NCBI GenBank assembly: GCA_031772625.1
Contig: CM062808.1
Span: 145,567,299-145,631,298, forward strand
DNA length: 64,000 nucleotides
Source of the DNA: Pinus tabuliformis
Taxonomy: Eukaryota > Streptophyta > Pinopsida > Pinales > Pinaceae
Reading direction: 5' to 3'
The notes beneath the pieces are model-generated. The model was not told the DNA's origin and did not search any database. It was given only the letters and a program-made list of their open reading frames with translations. The position numbers were made by a program, and so were the translations under genes. Shown piece by piece: positions 34,900 to 45,618 of this stretch. Numbering within the stretch: the first letter of the stretch is position 1; each line of letters opens with the position of its first letter.

Positions 34900-35988
34900 A
34901 TGGCGGAAGATGGTAGGCTTAGGGTCGAAAAATTCAATGGCCAAAATTATGAGCTGTGGAATATGCATATGGAAGATTATTTGTATTAGAGAGATTTCTA
35001 CCTACCATTGAGCGGAAAGACAAAGAAGCCGACAAGTATGATAGACACAGAATGAGATATTCTTGACAGAAAGGCACTTGGAACAATACGGTTGTGCCTA
35101 GCGGCATCAACAACATTTAATATTTCAAAGGAAATGACAAAACAGGGTTTAATGTCGGCACTGGCCAAACTATATGAAAAACCCTCGGCCTCAAATAAGG
35201 TATTTCTTATGAAGCGTTTATTTAATATGAAGATGTCAGAAAGTGGATTTGTTGCAGACCATTTAAATGATTTTAATACAGTTACAAGTCAGTTAAGTTA
35301 TGTAGGGGTAAATTTTGATGATGAAGTTAGGGCTATGTTATTTCTGTGCTCATTTCTAGAAAGTTGGAATTGTTTAGTTATGGCCATTAGTAAATCTGTC
35401 TTTGGATCTAGTACTTTAAAGTTTGATGATGTTGTCGGTGTAATCCTTAGTGAGGAACTGCAACGGAAAAGCTCCGGTGAGATATTAGGTAATGCTTTGA
35501 CTGTAGAGACTAGGGGAAGAAAAATGGAAAGAGGAAAGAGCTCAGGATATTGCAGTAAGTCAAGAAAAGGTAGTTCCAAGTCTAGATCAGGGATAATGTG
35601 CTGGAAATGCGGGAAGAAAGGACACCTGAAGAAAGACTGCAAGTCTCCGAAGGGAAAAGAAGGAGATGCGCAACAAGAAAAAAATCATGAAGTGAATGTA
35701 ACAGGTGATGTGTTGCAAGATGCTTTGATTCTTTCATTAGAAAATATTATTGATGCCTGGGTGGTAGATTCAGGAGCCTCATTCCATGCCACACGTGATA
35801 GGAAACATTTTCATGATTATGTTCAAGGAGATTTTGGACAGGTTCTATTGGGTGATGATAAACCCTATAAAATCGTTGGAATGCGTACAGTTTTCATAAA
35901 ACAGCAAAATGGAAGTTAGTGGCTATTGAAGAATGTAAGGCATGTTCTAGATATAAAGAAAAAATTGATTTCAACAGGGTAGTTGGGA
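34900..35988 (+). pseudogene. gag and protease of copia element C
   Basis: ATG at 34900 opens a copia Gag (KFNGQNYELWNMHMEDYL) with stops near 34988 and 35053. It is then open from 35092 to 35919. The zinc knuckle is CWKCGKKGHLKKDC (near 35600), and the protease active site is VVDSGASFHATRD (near 35762). After a TAG at 35917-35919 the reading continues to the insertion of B at 35988. It is clearly related to element F but a different family. Confidence 0.85.
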
Positions 35989-37057
35989 TGTTGTGGGGAA
36001 AAGTATCTGATGCGGATGACCCTAACCCTTTCTAGATGTGACAGTATCTAGCAACAACTGAATGATAAAGTTTTCATGTTCTTCTTTATGAGTATACAGA
36101 TAGAATGGAAAGAGGGTCAACCAACCTGGTGTCTTGCGCTTGATTGATCCTTATCCTTCTTCCTTTGTATCCAGCTCCCAGCTCTTTGCTCTCCAAGCCG
36201 ATCCAGCTACACACAAGACCTGCACAACAAGAGAGAGAAAACTAACAGATACAAGCACTCATAATCAAAGCATGGATTAGATTGCATCAAATACACATGT
36301 AAACACAAAGCATCTATGTAAAACAAGTGAATAGGAGAACATGCAAACTTTATTGATAGAAAGTAACAGGGTTCCAGAGGAAGTTACAACCAATGATGTT
36401 GGCTCCAATCCAGCAGCACCTCCTCGGCAGCAAGAACTCTCTTCTTGACCTCTAGTAAAACAATCACCCAAAAATCCTGGCGGTATACCAACAGCACCTC
36501 CTTGCTTATACAAAATTTCAGCCTCCCTAGACCTCATAGAAGAGCTCTATATATAGGGTAGAAGAGGAAAAGATGAGTCAGCTTGAGACTGACATGAAGC
36601 TGCCTTGTGTCCTCTCCATCTTCAGTTAATCTTCAGTTCCTGTGTCCACTTGGAGATCCTTGCTTACACATGGTGATCAAGTACCTCTTACTCATCACAG
36701 GGCGAATCTCATGACCCAAGTGTCAGTTTGGAAGCTTCCTGGGCAAATGACACCTTGCAGGATGACTGTGCCACTTGGCCAATCTCGCCCAGCGCAGGTA
36801 GCCTTCATTGTTTTTGACTTCCAGCGCAGGTACAGAGTGGGACAGTTGCAATACAGCGCAGAAGCTCAGTTAAGCAGCTGACATGATCCAAAATAAGCCT
36901 GTTCTGAAGTGTTTTCAGGTGGAGAACTGATTGGAAGTGCTGTTGATTGATGACCTTGTTCTTTTAGGGGTAAGAACAACATGTTTAGGGACTGAGGATC
37001 CCTGTAATTATTGACATTCCATGCTCCTTGACGCGAGGCACAAAAATGTCTATAACA
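35989..37057 (-). repeat. 3' LTR of element B
   Basis: In plus direction it runs from TGTTGTGGGG to CTATAACA. The minus-strand TATA box TATATATA lies at 36548-36555. GCGCAG words lie near 36790-36855. Confidence 0.93.
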
Positions 37058-37070
37058 GTTGCCCCCTAAA
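37058..37070 (-). other. Polypurine tract of element B
   Basis: On the minus strand TTTAGGGGGCAAC abuts the 3' LTR. It shares TTTAGGGGGCA with element A. Confidence 0.75.
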
Positions 37071-38190
37071 GTATGAGGCCGTTCATCGGGTGAAATGCTT
37101 TAGCTAGAGGGTCCGAAGTTCGTTCCAGTGCTGAGGAGAGTGCCCTGTAATACAATACAATACAATACATTATCTTTCATTCAAATTTCATGGTCTAGCT
37201 GAGGCGGGCATTCCCATGCTCAGCTTTTATAAATACATTTTGGTACATATACCAGACGATCGTCTGATGACAGACTGATAATCTTCTGCTGAAATTATCA
37301 TCCTTTGATAGGATGATCATCTGCTGTAATGATGTACATGGCAAATGTTTTTATATTTCCTGAATATATATCGCAGCCCGGATGGATGAAACTAGATCTG
37401 GGGTCTTCAAACTCGTTCGATCTTCACTCTAAGTACAAGTCGATCCATGTGAGAATTGCGCTGAAGTCGAACATGGAAAGACATCGCTTGATTACCGGTC
37501 AATAATGAAAACCGTTAACAAGCGCGAGAGGAATCACCAATAATGACAATGACCCTCAAGGTACTGCAGTACAATTCACGTGGCGTGAATAAAGGACTTG
37601 GCGTCGAACGCCACGCAAAATCTTCTGGTCGAAGGTCATTGATGTATACCTATCGCCGGAAGTGAGAAACTTGCCATTGAGGCATGCAAGCTTCAAAGTA
37701 CTGATGGGGGTGTTCCTAGATCAACTTCTTGGATAATGAGCTGATGTCGACAAGAAGTGATCCGTCAAAGGAGGGCCTTAATGAATCCCACATCAATGAC
37801 ACGGAACGGAGCTAATGATTTAGTGGAGGTGGAAACATACTGTGACATATGATTCAGGGTGGCGATCATGAAATGGATGAAGGATAATGTATGGCAGTGG
37901 ATGGGACACGGTTGACACTTTCAGAATGACCGCTCTTGAACATATAACGACACTGATGCGATGGATCGGTAGCATTACCCCAAATGGATGGTTTGGCGAG
38001 GACCATGGTGATGAGACCGGTGAATGAAACAACCCAACCCGATGTGGTACGGAGGAAAAGTGTCATGTTCAAGAGTGACTTGCTACCTTTAAACTTTGAT
38101 GTTCTCCCAATTTTTCCCCAGTCATTTCTGACCAGTACCTCTTTATTTTTTTCAAGCTTGAGGAGGGTAACATATGCTTGTTCTATAACC
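37071..38190 (-). other. 3' untranslated region of element B
   Basis: No credible ORF is present. An ATACA microsatellite lies near 37147-37170. The stretch 37490-37640 is the reverse complement of a related stretch of element A (about 23270-23430), so the region was inherited from a common ancestor. Confidence 0.6.
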
Positions 38191-38599
38191 TGCCCTTCGG
38201 GCAAGCCCATCGCTATGTTTTAACGAGCCTAGCGATAGGGAAACTCGTTCTCGTCTAAAGACAAGTTTGTCGTTATTTAATGAATTTAACGAGTCTAACG
38301 ACAAGGATAACTCTGTCCTTTTCATTTTTAGAGAGTCTGAAAAGGTACAGAAAGTTAACTCCATAATTCCTTTTTCGTCAGCTAATCCCTTAAGTCCGAA
38401 AAAGTATAAAACAATACAAAAGGGATGAATTTTCAATTGCTTTAACGAGCCGAACAAAACAAGCGCTCGATCTTTTTGTGCAATAATCCCTCAGGTCCAA
38501 AAAGATTAAAATCTAGAGGAGGGATAGCATTCCGGTCGTTTAACGAGCTGGAAGGCCAAAACTCGGCAAACTTTTCATATTTTACGAGTCCGTGAAAAG
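38191..38599 (-). repeat. Hairpin array of element B
   Basis: Inverted repeats, given in plus-strand direction, lie at 38191-38203 (TGCCC/GGGCA), 38209-38236 (ATCGCT/AGCGAT), 38267-38304 (TTGTCGTT/AACGACAA), 38317-38345 (CCTTTTC/GAAAAGG), 38370-38404 (CTTTTTC/GAAAAAG), 38470-38506 (ATCTTTTT/AAAAAGAT), 38530-38553 (TTCC/GGAA) and 38571-38599 (CTTTTC/GAAAAG). In element sense many loops read GGCTCGTTAAA, GACTCGTTAAA, GACTCTCTAAA or GACTCGTAAAA. The architecture is that of the array in element A. Confidence 0.8.
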
Positions 38600-39241
38600 A
38601 GCTTAAAGAAGACTCGTCTTTTGAGGAACGAGTGATAAACAGGGATAGCAGCAGATTCCAGGTACAGGTTGGAATTTTCCAATCATGGTAGTGTCACAAG
38701 GATGGCTAGGTGAAATCACTCTTCGCGGCTGTTTCTCAAAAGAGGTAAACACACAAATGGAGGTGAATGATCGGCCAAATGACGGTGGAGGTGATGGATG
38801 AAAACACGACCAAGGCTTTTATGGCTGATGAATTTACGATCTCAAAAGGTTATTTACCGGGATGGGTTCATTTTTTAATGAGCTTGAATGCGCCAAAACA
38901 CTGCTCAAACTTATGTTTATTTTTTAACGAGCATGAACTATGTGCTAAAACTGCTCGGATATTTTGCATGCCCCCAGCATCATAATAACGCATGTCAAAG
39001 GAGGGTGCCCCCCAAGCTTCATTGCATTCAACTTGGTGATTGGAATGAAGGTTTACCTTTGAATTTTGAAAAGGGGATTTGTTTCATTTTTTAATGAGGT
39101 TGACTTAATAAAAGAACTATCCTCATGACTCCTTGTTTCATTTTTTAACGAGGTTGACACGAGATGAGAACCGTCCTCGGATCTTCATTTTTTAACGAGG
39201 TTGACCTGAGATAGGAACTATCCTCGGAGCCGACAAAATAT
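38600..39241 (-). other. Region after the protease stop of element B, with three CTCGTTAAA units
   Basis: Three direct copies of a unit of about 60 bp lie at 39070-39235; the plus strand reads CATTTTTTAACGAGGTTGAC and ends in TCCTCG. Two further TTTTTTAA(C/T)GAGC motifs occur at 38872 and 38922. In element A the same unit follows the protease stop. No ORF is credible. Confidence 0.65.
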
Positions 39242-42082
39242 CTAGGAATCTTCCGAATCCAACCAGAAGATTGGATTTGATTTCATTTTGTAGGTTTCCA
39301 CTGTGGCCACTTCCACCAGATTACTTGGAGGCGGTAGGGCGAAAGTACCCATTAAAGCAGGGTCTTTTAGGAAACCTACTCCGATATTTTGGAAAAAATG
39401 ATTCCTTGCATGGATCATTGGAATGCTTCCTGTAACTTGTGAACTGTTGGGGAGAAAAGTTTGTTGGTCGACGATTGTAATTCCTCCTTGGGAGGGAAAT
39501 GCAATCCTCCTGAAATAGGTCGACACAACCGTGGCCATGGCATAGATCCAGGGCCTTCCTAGTAGGATGTTGTAATCGAGGTTTCCATCAATTACTTCAA
39601 CATCAATTCCTACTGTTTTGCCCCCCAGTTCAACTTGTAAGTTACTTAAAATCCCGTATGGAGTGTATGATCGTCCATCAAATGCTTTTAACGTCGTTGA
39701 CGATTTCGACAAGGGTGGTGATCCTAATTCTTTCCAGCAACTCATCGACATAAGACATGCAGATGCCCCCTCATCAATAATTGTTCGATGAACAGTTTTG
39801 TTGAGGGCTTTCACTTGAATAAGGAAAGCTAGTTGAGCTGGTAACTGAGGGTCATATCCTTTATGATCAAAGGCCACCAGATTGGAATCCATTGGGCCAA
39901 TCCCACCTATTGCTGATAATAAAGCTTGCTCTTGGGAGGGGTAATTTTGTGGTACCTCAGGTGTCGACATAGCGGACGATGATTGAGCCAGGTCCTCTAT
40001 TATATTATAATCCTGTGTTACTTTGGCACGAGGATTAAATGTCGATTTGTGTACTACTCCCTTTGGTGACTTTATCATTGGCTCAGGATCGATGGGTGGC
40101 ACAACTTCGGGCAAAGTTGTTGTTGAACTACTAGGTCGTTCATTAACCTTGTTGTTCGACAGCTTTGGATTCCTGTAATCTTTATTCCTTGTCAAAGCAT
40201 TATTCTGTTGCTTCGAGGTAGACAACATAAGCACTTGGGATGTGGAAGCATTTTGATTAGCAACCATATTTTGACCTGGATTAGGAAACGGATTAGTCAA
40301 TACTGCTGGGTTTTTTGAACTCTTGAAGAGTTTCTTAACTTCAGCTATATGTGGACAATCTTTTGTCCAATGATCCTCATCGCATATATGACACCCTGTC
40401 GGGGGTTTCCTTTTTCTTCCTGTCTTTTTCTTCTTGCCCTCTGGTTGCTTCCGTTGTTTGGCCTTGTCGGTCGACATGGCATTTACTTCTGAGGCAAGAA
40501 GTCGCTCATTTGCATTTTGACTAGAATTTTTTCGTTTGCCAGTCACGCCATTACTGTCGTGAGAGTTAGTATTCGATCCAGGAGGGGGAGGAAATGAAAA
40601 TTCAGGTCTAGGGGCGTCAGGTATTTTGTCGTAGAGCGTGCCCGACTGAGTATATACTAAGCCTAAATATTGAGCACGAGCAATGACTTGCTCCTCTGTT
40701 ACGACTCCTCCCTTGGCCACATCTTCCGTTATAGCTGGAAGTAACGACTTTATAAACCATTCAGCTAACAGCTGATCGGGAACGTAAGTTTTTACCATTC
40801 TACGACGACGTCGCCACTCATGTATATGATCAGATATGTGAGTGGCCGTTGTCTGTTTGAAATTGGTAAGGAGTTCTGTCCCTGTTTCATACCTTATCGG
40901 TAATTGAAAATGGGTTAAGAAAGTCGTGGCTAAGGAGCTGAAATTGTCGAAAGAGGCTCTTGGCAATTCAATGTACCATTTAGCCGCTGGACCTGTCAAT
41001 GTCCTCTCGAAGAGGCGAAGTCTTATCGAATCATCATTCAAGGTATTCGACGAACACCACAGATGGAATGTCATCACATGATTTGATGGGTCTTCACCCG
41101 GATTTCCATTAAATTTAGGAATATCTGACGGAAGTTTATGTGGAATTGCTGGCCACCAAGGGGCATAAGCAATTGGATCATTCGTCAGCCAGTTTAGATC
41201 TGGTAGTTCTAGAGTTGCTACAAAGGGCAACTGTTGGTTCAGGTTAGGTGAAGCATATCCAGGATAAGATGGTATCGCCTGAGCAATGGGTCTTTGCAGA
41301 CCAGCATTATGCTGACAACTTTGACAAGGTTGATGGGCGTAACCATTATAGTATGGTTGCCCATTACTTACAAAGACTTGTTGCTCAGGTCCTTGATATG
41401 ATTGTTGGAATTGCAGTTGTTGAGTTCTAACCAGCTCTGGTTGTTGGACCATTTGCTGTTGACCAATACTGGATGATTGACCAGGATGAGGAGTCACAGT
41501 ACTTGTTTGAGCCTGAGTCGCTCCAGATAAGGAGGCATTACCCTGAGATTGTGATTGAGTCGCTGAGCCAAGAGGTTGTTGTATTACAACAGGTAACGCT
41601 TGTACTTGCGACACATTCGCCATAGCAGGTGTGGTGGTAATATTCGACACAGGGTGGACTGGTTGCATAGAATATACAACTCCTGGTTGTTGAGGCAGTA
41701 TTGGTACCCAACTGCTGGATGTAATTCCAGTTTGACCTGAACCTTGTTGTGAACTCACAGATGGGCATCCTCCCGGAGGAGGTAATGAAAAGGCATACTG
41801 CCCCCCATATGGTATCAATCCGGAACTCAAGGGGATCGATTGCCCAGGTGGACCTCTAAATGGATCAATTTGGCGAGTTTCAACATAAGAAATACCAGAT
41901 GATAATCCAGACGAAGAAATAGGAACTAACCATGTCATCGTCCCTGATGGGACTCCGGCTTGTTGTTGATAACTTGCCGGGACAGATGGCATACCAGCGA
42001 ACATCGTTGGAGTAGCAGTAGGAGCCTCTGCTGCTGTTGTGTCGGACGACACAGTCCTAGATGTCGACGGTTGTTCAGACAT
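39242..42082 (-). CDS. Gag-protease polyprotein of element B (intact ORF)
   Basis: ATG at 42082 gives 946 codons without a stop. Residues 1-290 are Gln/Ser/Pro-rich and low in complexity. A capsid-like core follows at about 290-480 (IPKFNGNPGEDPSNHVMTF, GPAAKWYIELP, EWRRRRRMVKTYVPDQLLAE). A basic stretch and one zinc knuckle CHICDEDHWTKDC come next. The protease fold near residues 775-900 reads TIIDEGASACLM, LKAFDGRSYTPYG and YNILLGRPWIYAM. The active site D-E-G-A replaces the usual D-[ST]-G-A, as in element A. It should assemble virus-like particles and may process them. Polymerase and integrase must come from a partner. Five codons upstream of the ATG are open too, but without a start codon. 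Confidence 0.85.
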   Translation of the reverse strand: MSEQPSTSRTVSSDTTAAEAPTATPTMFAGMPSVPASYQQQAGVPSGTMTWLVPISSSGLSSGISYVETRQIDPFRGPPGQSIPLSSGLIPYGGQYAFSLPPPGGCPSVSSQQGSGQTGITSSSWVPILPQQPGVVYSMQPVHPVSNITTTPAMANVSQVQALPVVIQQPLGSATQSQSQGNASLSGATQAQTSTVTPHPGQSSSIGQQQMVQQPELVRTQQLQFQQSYQGPEQQVFVSNGQPYYNGYAHQPCQSCQHNAGLQRPIAQAIPSYPGYASPNLNQQLPFVATLELPDLNWLTNDPIAYAPWWPAIPHKLPSDIPKFNGNPGEDPSNHVMTFHLWCSSNTLNDDSIRLRLFERTLTGPAAKWYIELPRASFDNFSSLATTFLTHFQLPIRYETGTELLTNFKQTTATHISDHIHEWRRRRRMVKTYVPDQLLAEWFIKSLLPAITEDVAKGGVVTEEQVIARAQYLGLVYTQSGTLYDKIPDAPRPEFSFPPPPGSNTNSHDSNGVTGKRKNSSQNANERLLASEVNAMSTDKAKQRKQPEGKKKKTGRKRKPPTGCHICDEDHWTKDCPHIAEVKKLFKSSKNPAVLTNPFPNPGQNMVANQNASTSQVLMLSTSKQQNNALTRNKDYRNPKLSNNKVNERPSSSTTTLPEVVPPIDPEPMIKSPKGVVHKSTFNPRAKVTQDYNIIEDLAQSSSAMSTPEVPQNYPSQEQALLSAIGGIGPMDSNLVAFDHKGYDPQLPAQLAFLIQVKALNKTVHRTIIDEGASACLMSMSCWKELGSPPLSKSSTTLKAFDGRSYTPYGILSNLQVELGGKTVGIDVEVIDGNLDYNILLGRPWIYAMATVVSTYFRRIAFPSQGGITIVDQQTFLPNSSQVTGSIPMIHARNHFFQNIGVGFLKDPALMGTFALPPPSNLVEVATVETYKMKSNPIFWLDSEDS

Positions 42083-43804
42083 ATCTAGTCTATCCAAAAG
42101 ATTTTAGCGATTTTACAGGAACTTCCACTTGTGGTGGACTAACTTCGAAGATCAACGAGGGAAGGGTGATGATTATTCCGCTTAAAATAAATTTTATTAA
42201 TGACGCTTTTAGACACAAACTTGCTTTTTCATGTTTTAAGAGTCAAGAAAAAGCTAAAGATGACTCTAGTCGCCTTCGATGTATTAACGAGCCCGAAGTG
42301 ACAAATGCTCGGTTGGACTTTTTCAGTTATAGAGTTTGAAAAAGGCCAAAAGAAACTGCTCTGGAGATCTAGGCAGAGGGTGTGCCAAACTTTTCGCGAA
42401 ACCACAGAATACGTTTTACGGTACTGGTGGTCGATCTTCGTGAATGCTGTGTTCACTGCATCGCGATCAGTAGGGCGGTCGACACGGCTTCCTAAGGATA
42501 AAGGATAAAAGCCTATAGGGGTCTCCCAATATACTGGACGGTACGCGGGAGCTCAAATCCGTGTTAGTGCCACCGACTCTCAGGAGGAATCACCCACCTT
42601 CGTAGAGATCGACAGTCACTATGTTTAACGACGCCGGAACACGTCTCTACCTAGACCTCTAGATGTTTGCGTTAGATTCCAAAGCATTGTTATGTAAATT
42701 GAGTTTATTTTAATGTTGATCTTTCTTAACAGTTTGTCTTTCAGGATCACCACGAGATGTATAGATACAAATTCCTAAATGCAGCTAAAAATGATAAGCA
42801 AGCTTTCACTATCTTTTTAACTTTGAAAATCCTAGCTACTGAAGGGAGAGAAAAACAATATCTTTCCAAACAGAGCACAAAGCACAAACTAATGCACTTT
42901 CTCCTAGATCAGACACCCAAACTTATCAAAAATGCAAATGCAAGATGCATGTATTTCTTTTCGTTATCCTTAATGTTGATGCTAACAAAAGGAAAACTGT
43001 TGTATGACTTTCGAATTCAATCTAAAGCATAAACAAACAAGTATTGTCTAAATGAAAAGACGCTTTACAGGTACTTGTTTTATACTTAAAAATATATGAA
43101 TTCAACCATAAAGTGAAAACAAACCAATCGAAAACAGCTATGAACAGCAATAACACTAACTCATAAGATCGCAATCTAAGAGGTCAAGGCTGTAGGTTTG
43201 CTTTTCACTATGGGAAATTGTAACTGAAACAAGAAATACTGAAAGAACGTTTACAATTTCATCACACAACTGAGGCGAAATGAAGTCAAGGAGATGAGGT
43301 ATACAGCAAATACATTAACCAGCAAGCAATCAGCCAAAAACAAGTGCAAACAGGGCCAAGACACAGAGGAAGAGTTAAGCTAGCCTAAGGCCAACTGGAC
43401 CAGCGCAGGTACTGGTCTGCCAATTTCACTCTCAGCGCAGTTCCCGAAGGGACTACCTGCGCTATAATGCAGACTGCCAGTGGACAGCCTGCACTGACTT
43501 ACGAGAGTTACGTCTGCTAACAATTCCGGGTCATAAAAAGCTCAAAAATGTACTGTTTTGACTGAAACAAAATGCTATGGGTTAAGTACAGGTAAAGGGA
43601 TGATCAAGAGGACTAAGATCTATCACAAAGAGTAAAGATCTACCTGTAGATTAGCTCTTTAAATCTTGAAGTTGCTCAGCAAAGGAGCAAGAGTAGCAAA
43701 CCCTCTACTTCGCTTTTGATATAGTCAAAAGCTTTTCGATTCGGTACTCGGTTCTTCAAGATAGAAATAGCAAAATACTACAAATAACAACAACAAGATA
43801 CTAG
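42083..43804 (-). other. Leader of element B
   Basis: This is 1.7 kb without a credible ORF between the primer site and gag. The part 42185-42672 is conserved with 17384-17870 of element A. GCGCAG words occur near 43400-43460, as in its LTR. Confidence 0.65.
42223..42344 (-). repeat. Three leader hairpins of element B
   Basis: Stems in plus direction are GCTTTTTC/GAAAAAGC (42223-42254), CTTCG/CGAAG (42274-42298) and CTTTTTC/GAAAAAG (42318-42344). They match the three hairpins of element A at 17707-17828 in order and loop sequence. The stem GCTTTTTC/GAAAAAGC replaces CCTTTTC/GAAAAGG with pairing kept. Confidence 0.78.
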
Positions 43805-43826
43805 GATCTCCCCAGTGGAGTCGCCA
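43805..43826 (-). other. Primer-binding site for tRNA-Arg (element B)
   Basis: On the minus strand TGGCGACTCCACTGGGGA differs by one base from the site of element A. It lies three bases from the LTR. Confidence 0.78.
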
Positions 43827-43829
43827 GTT

Positions 43830-44898
43830 TGTTGTGGGGAAAAGTATCCGATGCGGATGACCCTAACCCTTTCTAGATGTGACAGTATCTAGCAACAACT
43901 GAATGATAAAGTTTTCATGTTCTTCTTTATGAGTATACAGATAGAATGGAAAGAGGGTCAACCAACCTGGTGTCTTGCGCTTGATTGATCCTTATCCTTC
44001 TTCCTTTGTATCCAGCTCCCAGCTCTTTGCTCTCCAAGTCGATCCAGCTACACACAAGACCTGCACAACAAGAGAGAGCAAACTAACAGATACAAGCACT
44101 CATAATCAAAGCATGGATTAGATTGCATCAAATACACATGTAAACACAAAGCATCTATGTAAAACAAGTGAATAGGAGAACATGCAAACTTTATTGATAG
44201 AAAGTAACAGGGTTCCAGAGGAAGTTACAACCAATGATGTTGGCTCCAATCCAGCAGCACCTCCTCGGCAGCAAGAACTCTCTTCTTGACCTCTAGTAAA
44301 ACAATCACCCAAAAATCCTGGGGGTATACCAACAGCACCTCCTTGCTTATACAAAATTTCAGCCTCCCTAGACCTCATAGAAGAGCTCTATATATAGGGT
44401 AGAAGAGGAAAAGATGAGTCAGCTTGAGACTGACATGAAGCTGCCTTGTGTCCTCTCCATCTTCAGTTAATCTTCAGTTCCTGTGTCCACTTGGAGATCC
44501 TTGCTTACACATGGTGATCAAGTACCTCTTACTCATCACAGGGCGAATCTCATGACCCAAGTGTCAGTTTGGAAGCTTCCTGGGCAAATGACACCTTGCA
44601 GGATGACTGTGCCACTTGGCCAATCTCGCCCAGCGCAGGTAGCCTTCATTTTTTTTGACTTCCAGCGCAGGTACAGAGTGGGACAGTTGCAATACAGCGC
44701 AGAAGCTCAGTTAAGCAGCTGACATGATCCAAAATAAGCCTGTTCTGAAGTGTTTTCAGGTGGAGAACTGATTGGAAGTGCTGTTGATTGATGACCTTGT
44801 TCTTTTAGGGGTAAGAACAAAATGTTTAGGGACTGAGGATCCCTGTAATTATTGACATTCCATGCTCCTTGACGCGAGGCACAAAAATGTCTATAACA
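43830..44898 (-). repeat. 5' LTR of element B
   Basis: It is nearly identical to 35989-37057. The minus-strand TATA box lies at 44389-44396. Confidence 0.93.
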
Positions 44899-45256
44899 TG
44901 GGAGGTGAAGGTTGCGTAAGTACTTTCACAGATAAAACCTAGAAGGTCACTAAAGGATCCCTAGTAATAGCAAAAGGAGAAAAGGTTGGTACATTGTATT
45001 TATGCAATGGTATTTCTAATTATGTTAATGCTTTAACCTCTACAGGAGAAGATACAGAATTGTGGCATCATAGGCTCGGGCACATGAGTGAGAAGGGGAT
45101 GCAGGTTCTTCACTCAAAAAATTTGTTGTTAGGTTTGAAGCATGTTGATTTAAAATTCTGTGAGAATTATGTTTATGGAAAACATAAGAGAGTTAGATTC
45201 CTTAGAGTTGGGAAAGAAAATAAGAGCGAAAAAATAGAGCTTTTTCATACAAATGT
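44899..45256 (+). pseudogene. Integrase N-terminus of copia element C, between B and D
   Basis: Resuming after B, the frame reads VGTLYLCNGISNYV, then the integrase zinc finger (LWHHRLGHMSEKGMQ, CENYVYGKHKRV; the second Cys of the pair is Tyr). It is cut by D after KIELFHTNV and resumes at 52745 with VWGPAQVSYLGG. An in-frame TAG lies near 44941. Confidence 0.82.
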
Positions 45257-45470
45257 TGATCAGGTGCTCATGTCCTAAGTGTCGTAAAAATGCTCAAAAT
45301 TCAAAGTGCACAGAACTGGTTCAAAGCTAAATGACTGGAAAGTGCTCATCCTCCCGATTCTGGCGCCGCAAACGGTTTGAAAAATGATCGCCGTATGAGG
45401 AAGATATGGCCAAACGAATATTTTGCCCAAAACATTAGAAAAATTGAATTTAAAAAAAAAATTTAAAAAA

Positions 45471-45585
45471 GGAATATTCCGCAGAATATTCCTTGGAATA
45501 TTCTAGGGAATATTCCCTTTCAGCAGCCAATTAGAGGGCGCCACGTGGCAGGCCCGAGGGCACCACGTGGCCCCAAATGACGTCA
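45471..45585 (+). promoter_or_regulatory. Candidate stress-responsive promoter module, 5' LTR of D
   Basis: The GAATATTC palindrome, which fits the heat-shock element core GAAnnTTC, occurs four times at 45471-45517. CCAAT follows at 45527-45531, CCACGTGG (G-box) at 45541-45548 and 45563-45570, and TGACGTCA (bZIP site) at 45578-45585. A TATA-like sequence lies about 25 bases further on. That arrangement fits a plant promoter. Stress response is inferred. Confidence 0.55.
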
Positions 45586-45618
45586 GCAAGGCTCGTTTGG
45601 GCATGTTAAAAAATATAT

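Larger units (their letters stand above)
35989..44898 (-). mobile_element. Element B: young non-autonomous Tat/Ogre-like retrotransposon
   Basis: Two LTRs of equal length (1069 bp) differ at only about six positions by eye. The exact duplication TGGGA lies at 35984-35988 and 44899-44903. On the minus strand it has a tRNA-Arg primer site, a leader, one long gag-protease ORF without a stop, and a 3' region with a hairpin array and polypurine tract TTTAGGGGGCAAC. It has no RT, RNase H or integrase. It shares leader, protease type and 3' region with element A but has no antisense gene. It is the youngest insertion in the window by LTR identity. Confidence 0.93.

Noticed and set aside
36012..36034. 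Telomere-like CCCTAACCC in the LTRs of B
   Set aside because: It is a single short match, repeated only because the LTR is repeated (also near 43860). There is no array.
36277..36537. 86-codon frame in the LTR of B on the element strand
   Set aside because: Its ATG lies about 11 bases after the TATA box, thus before the expected transcript start.
39242..42082. Host Gln-rich protein gene
   Set aside because: Capsid core, zinc knuckle, protease, flanking LTRs and target duplication identify it as retrotransposon Gag-protease.
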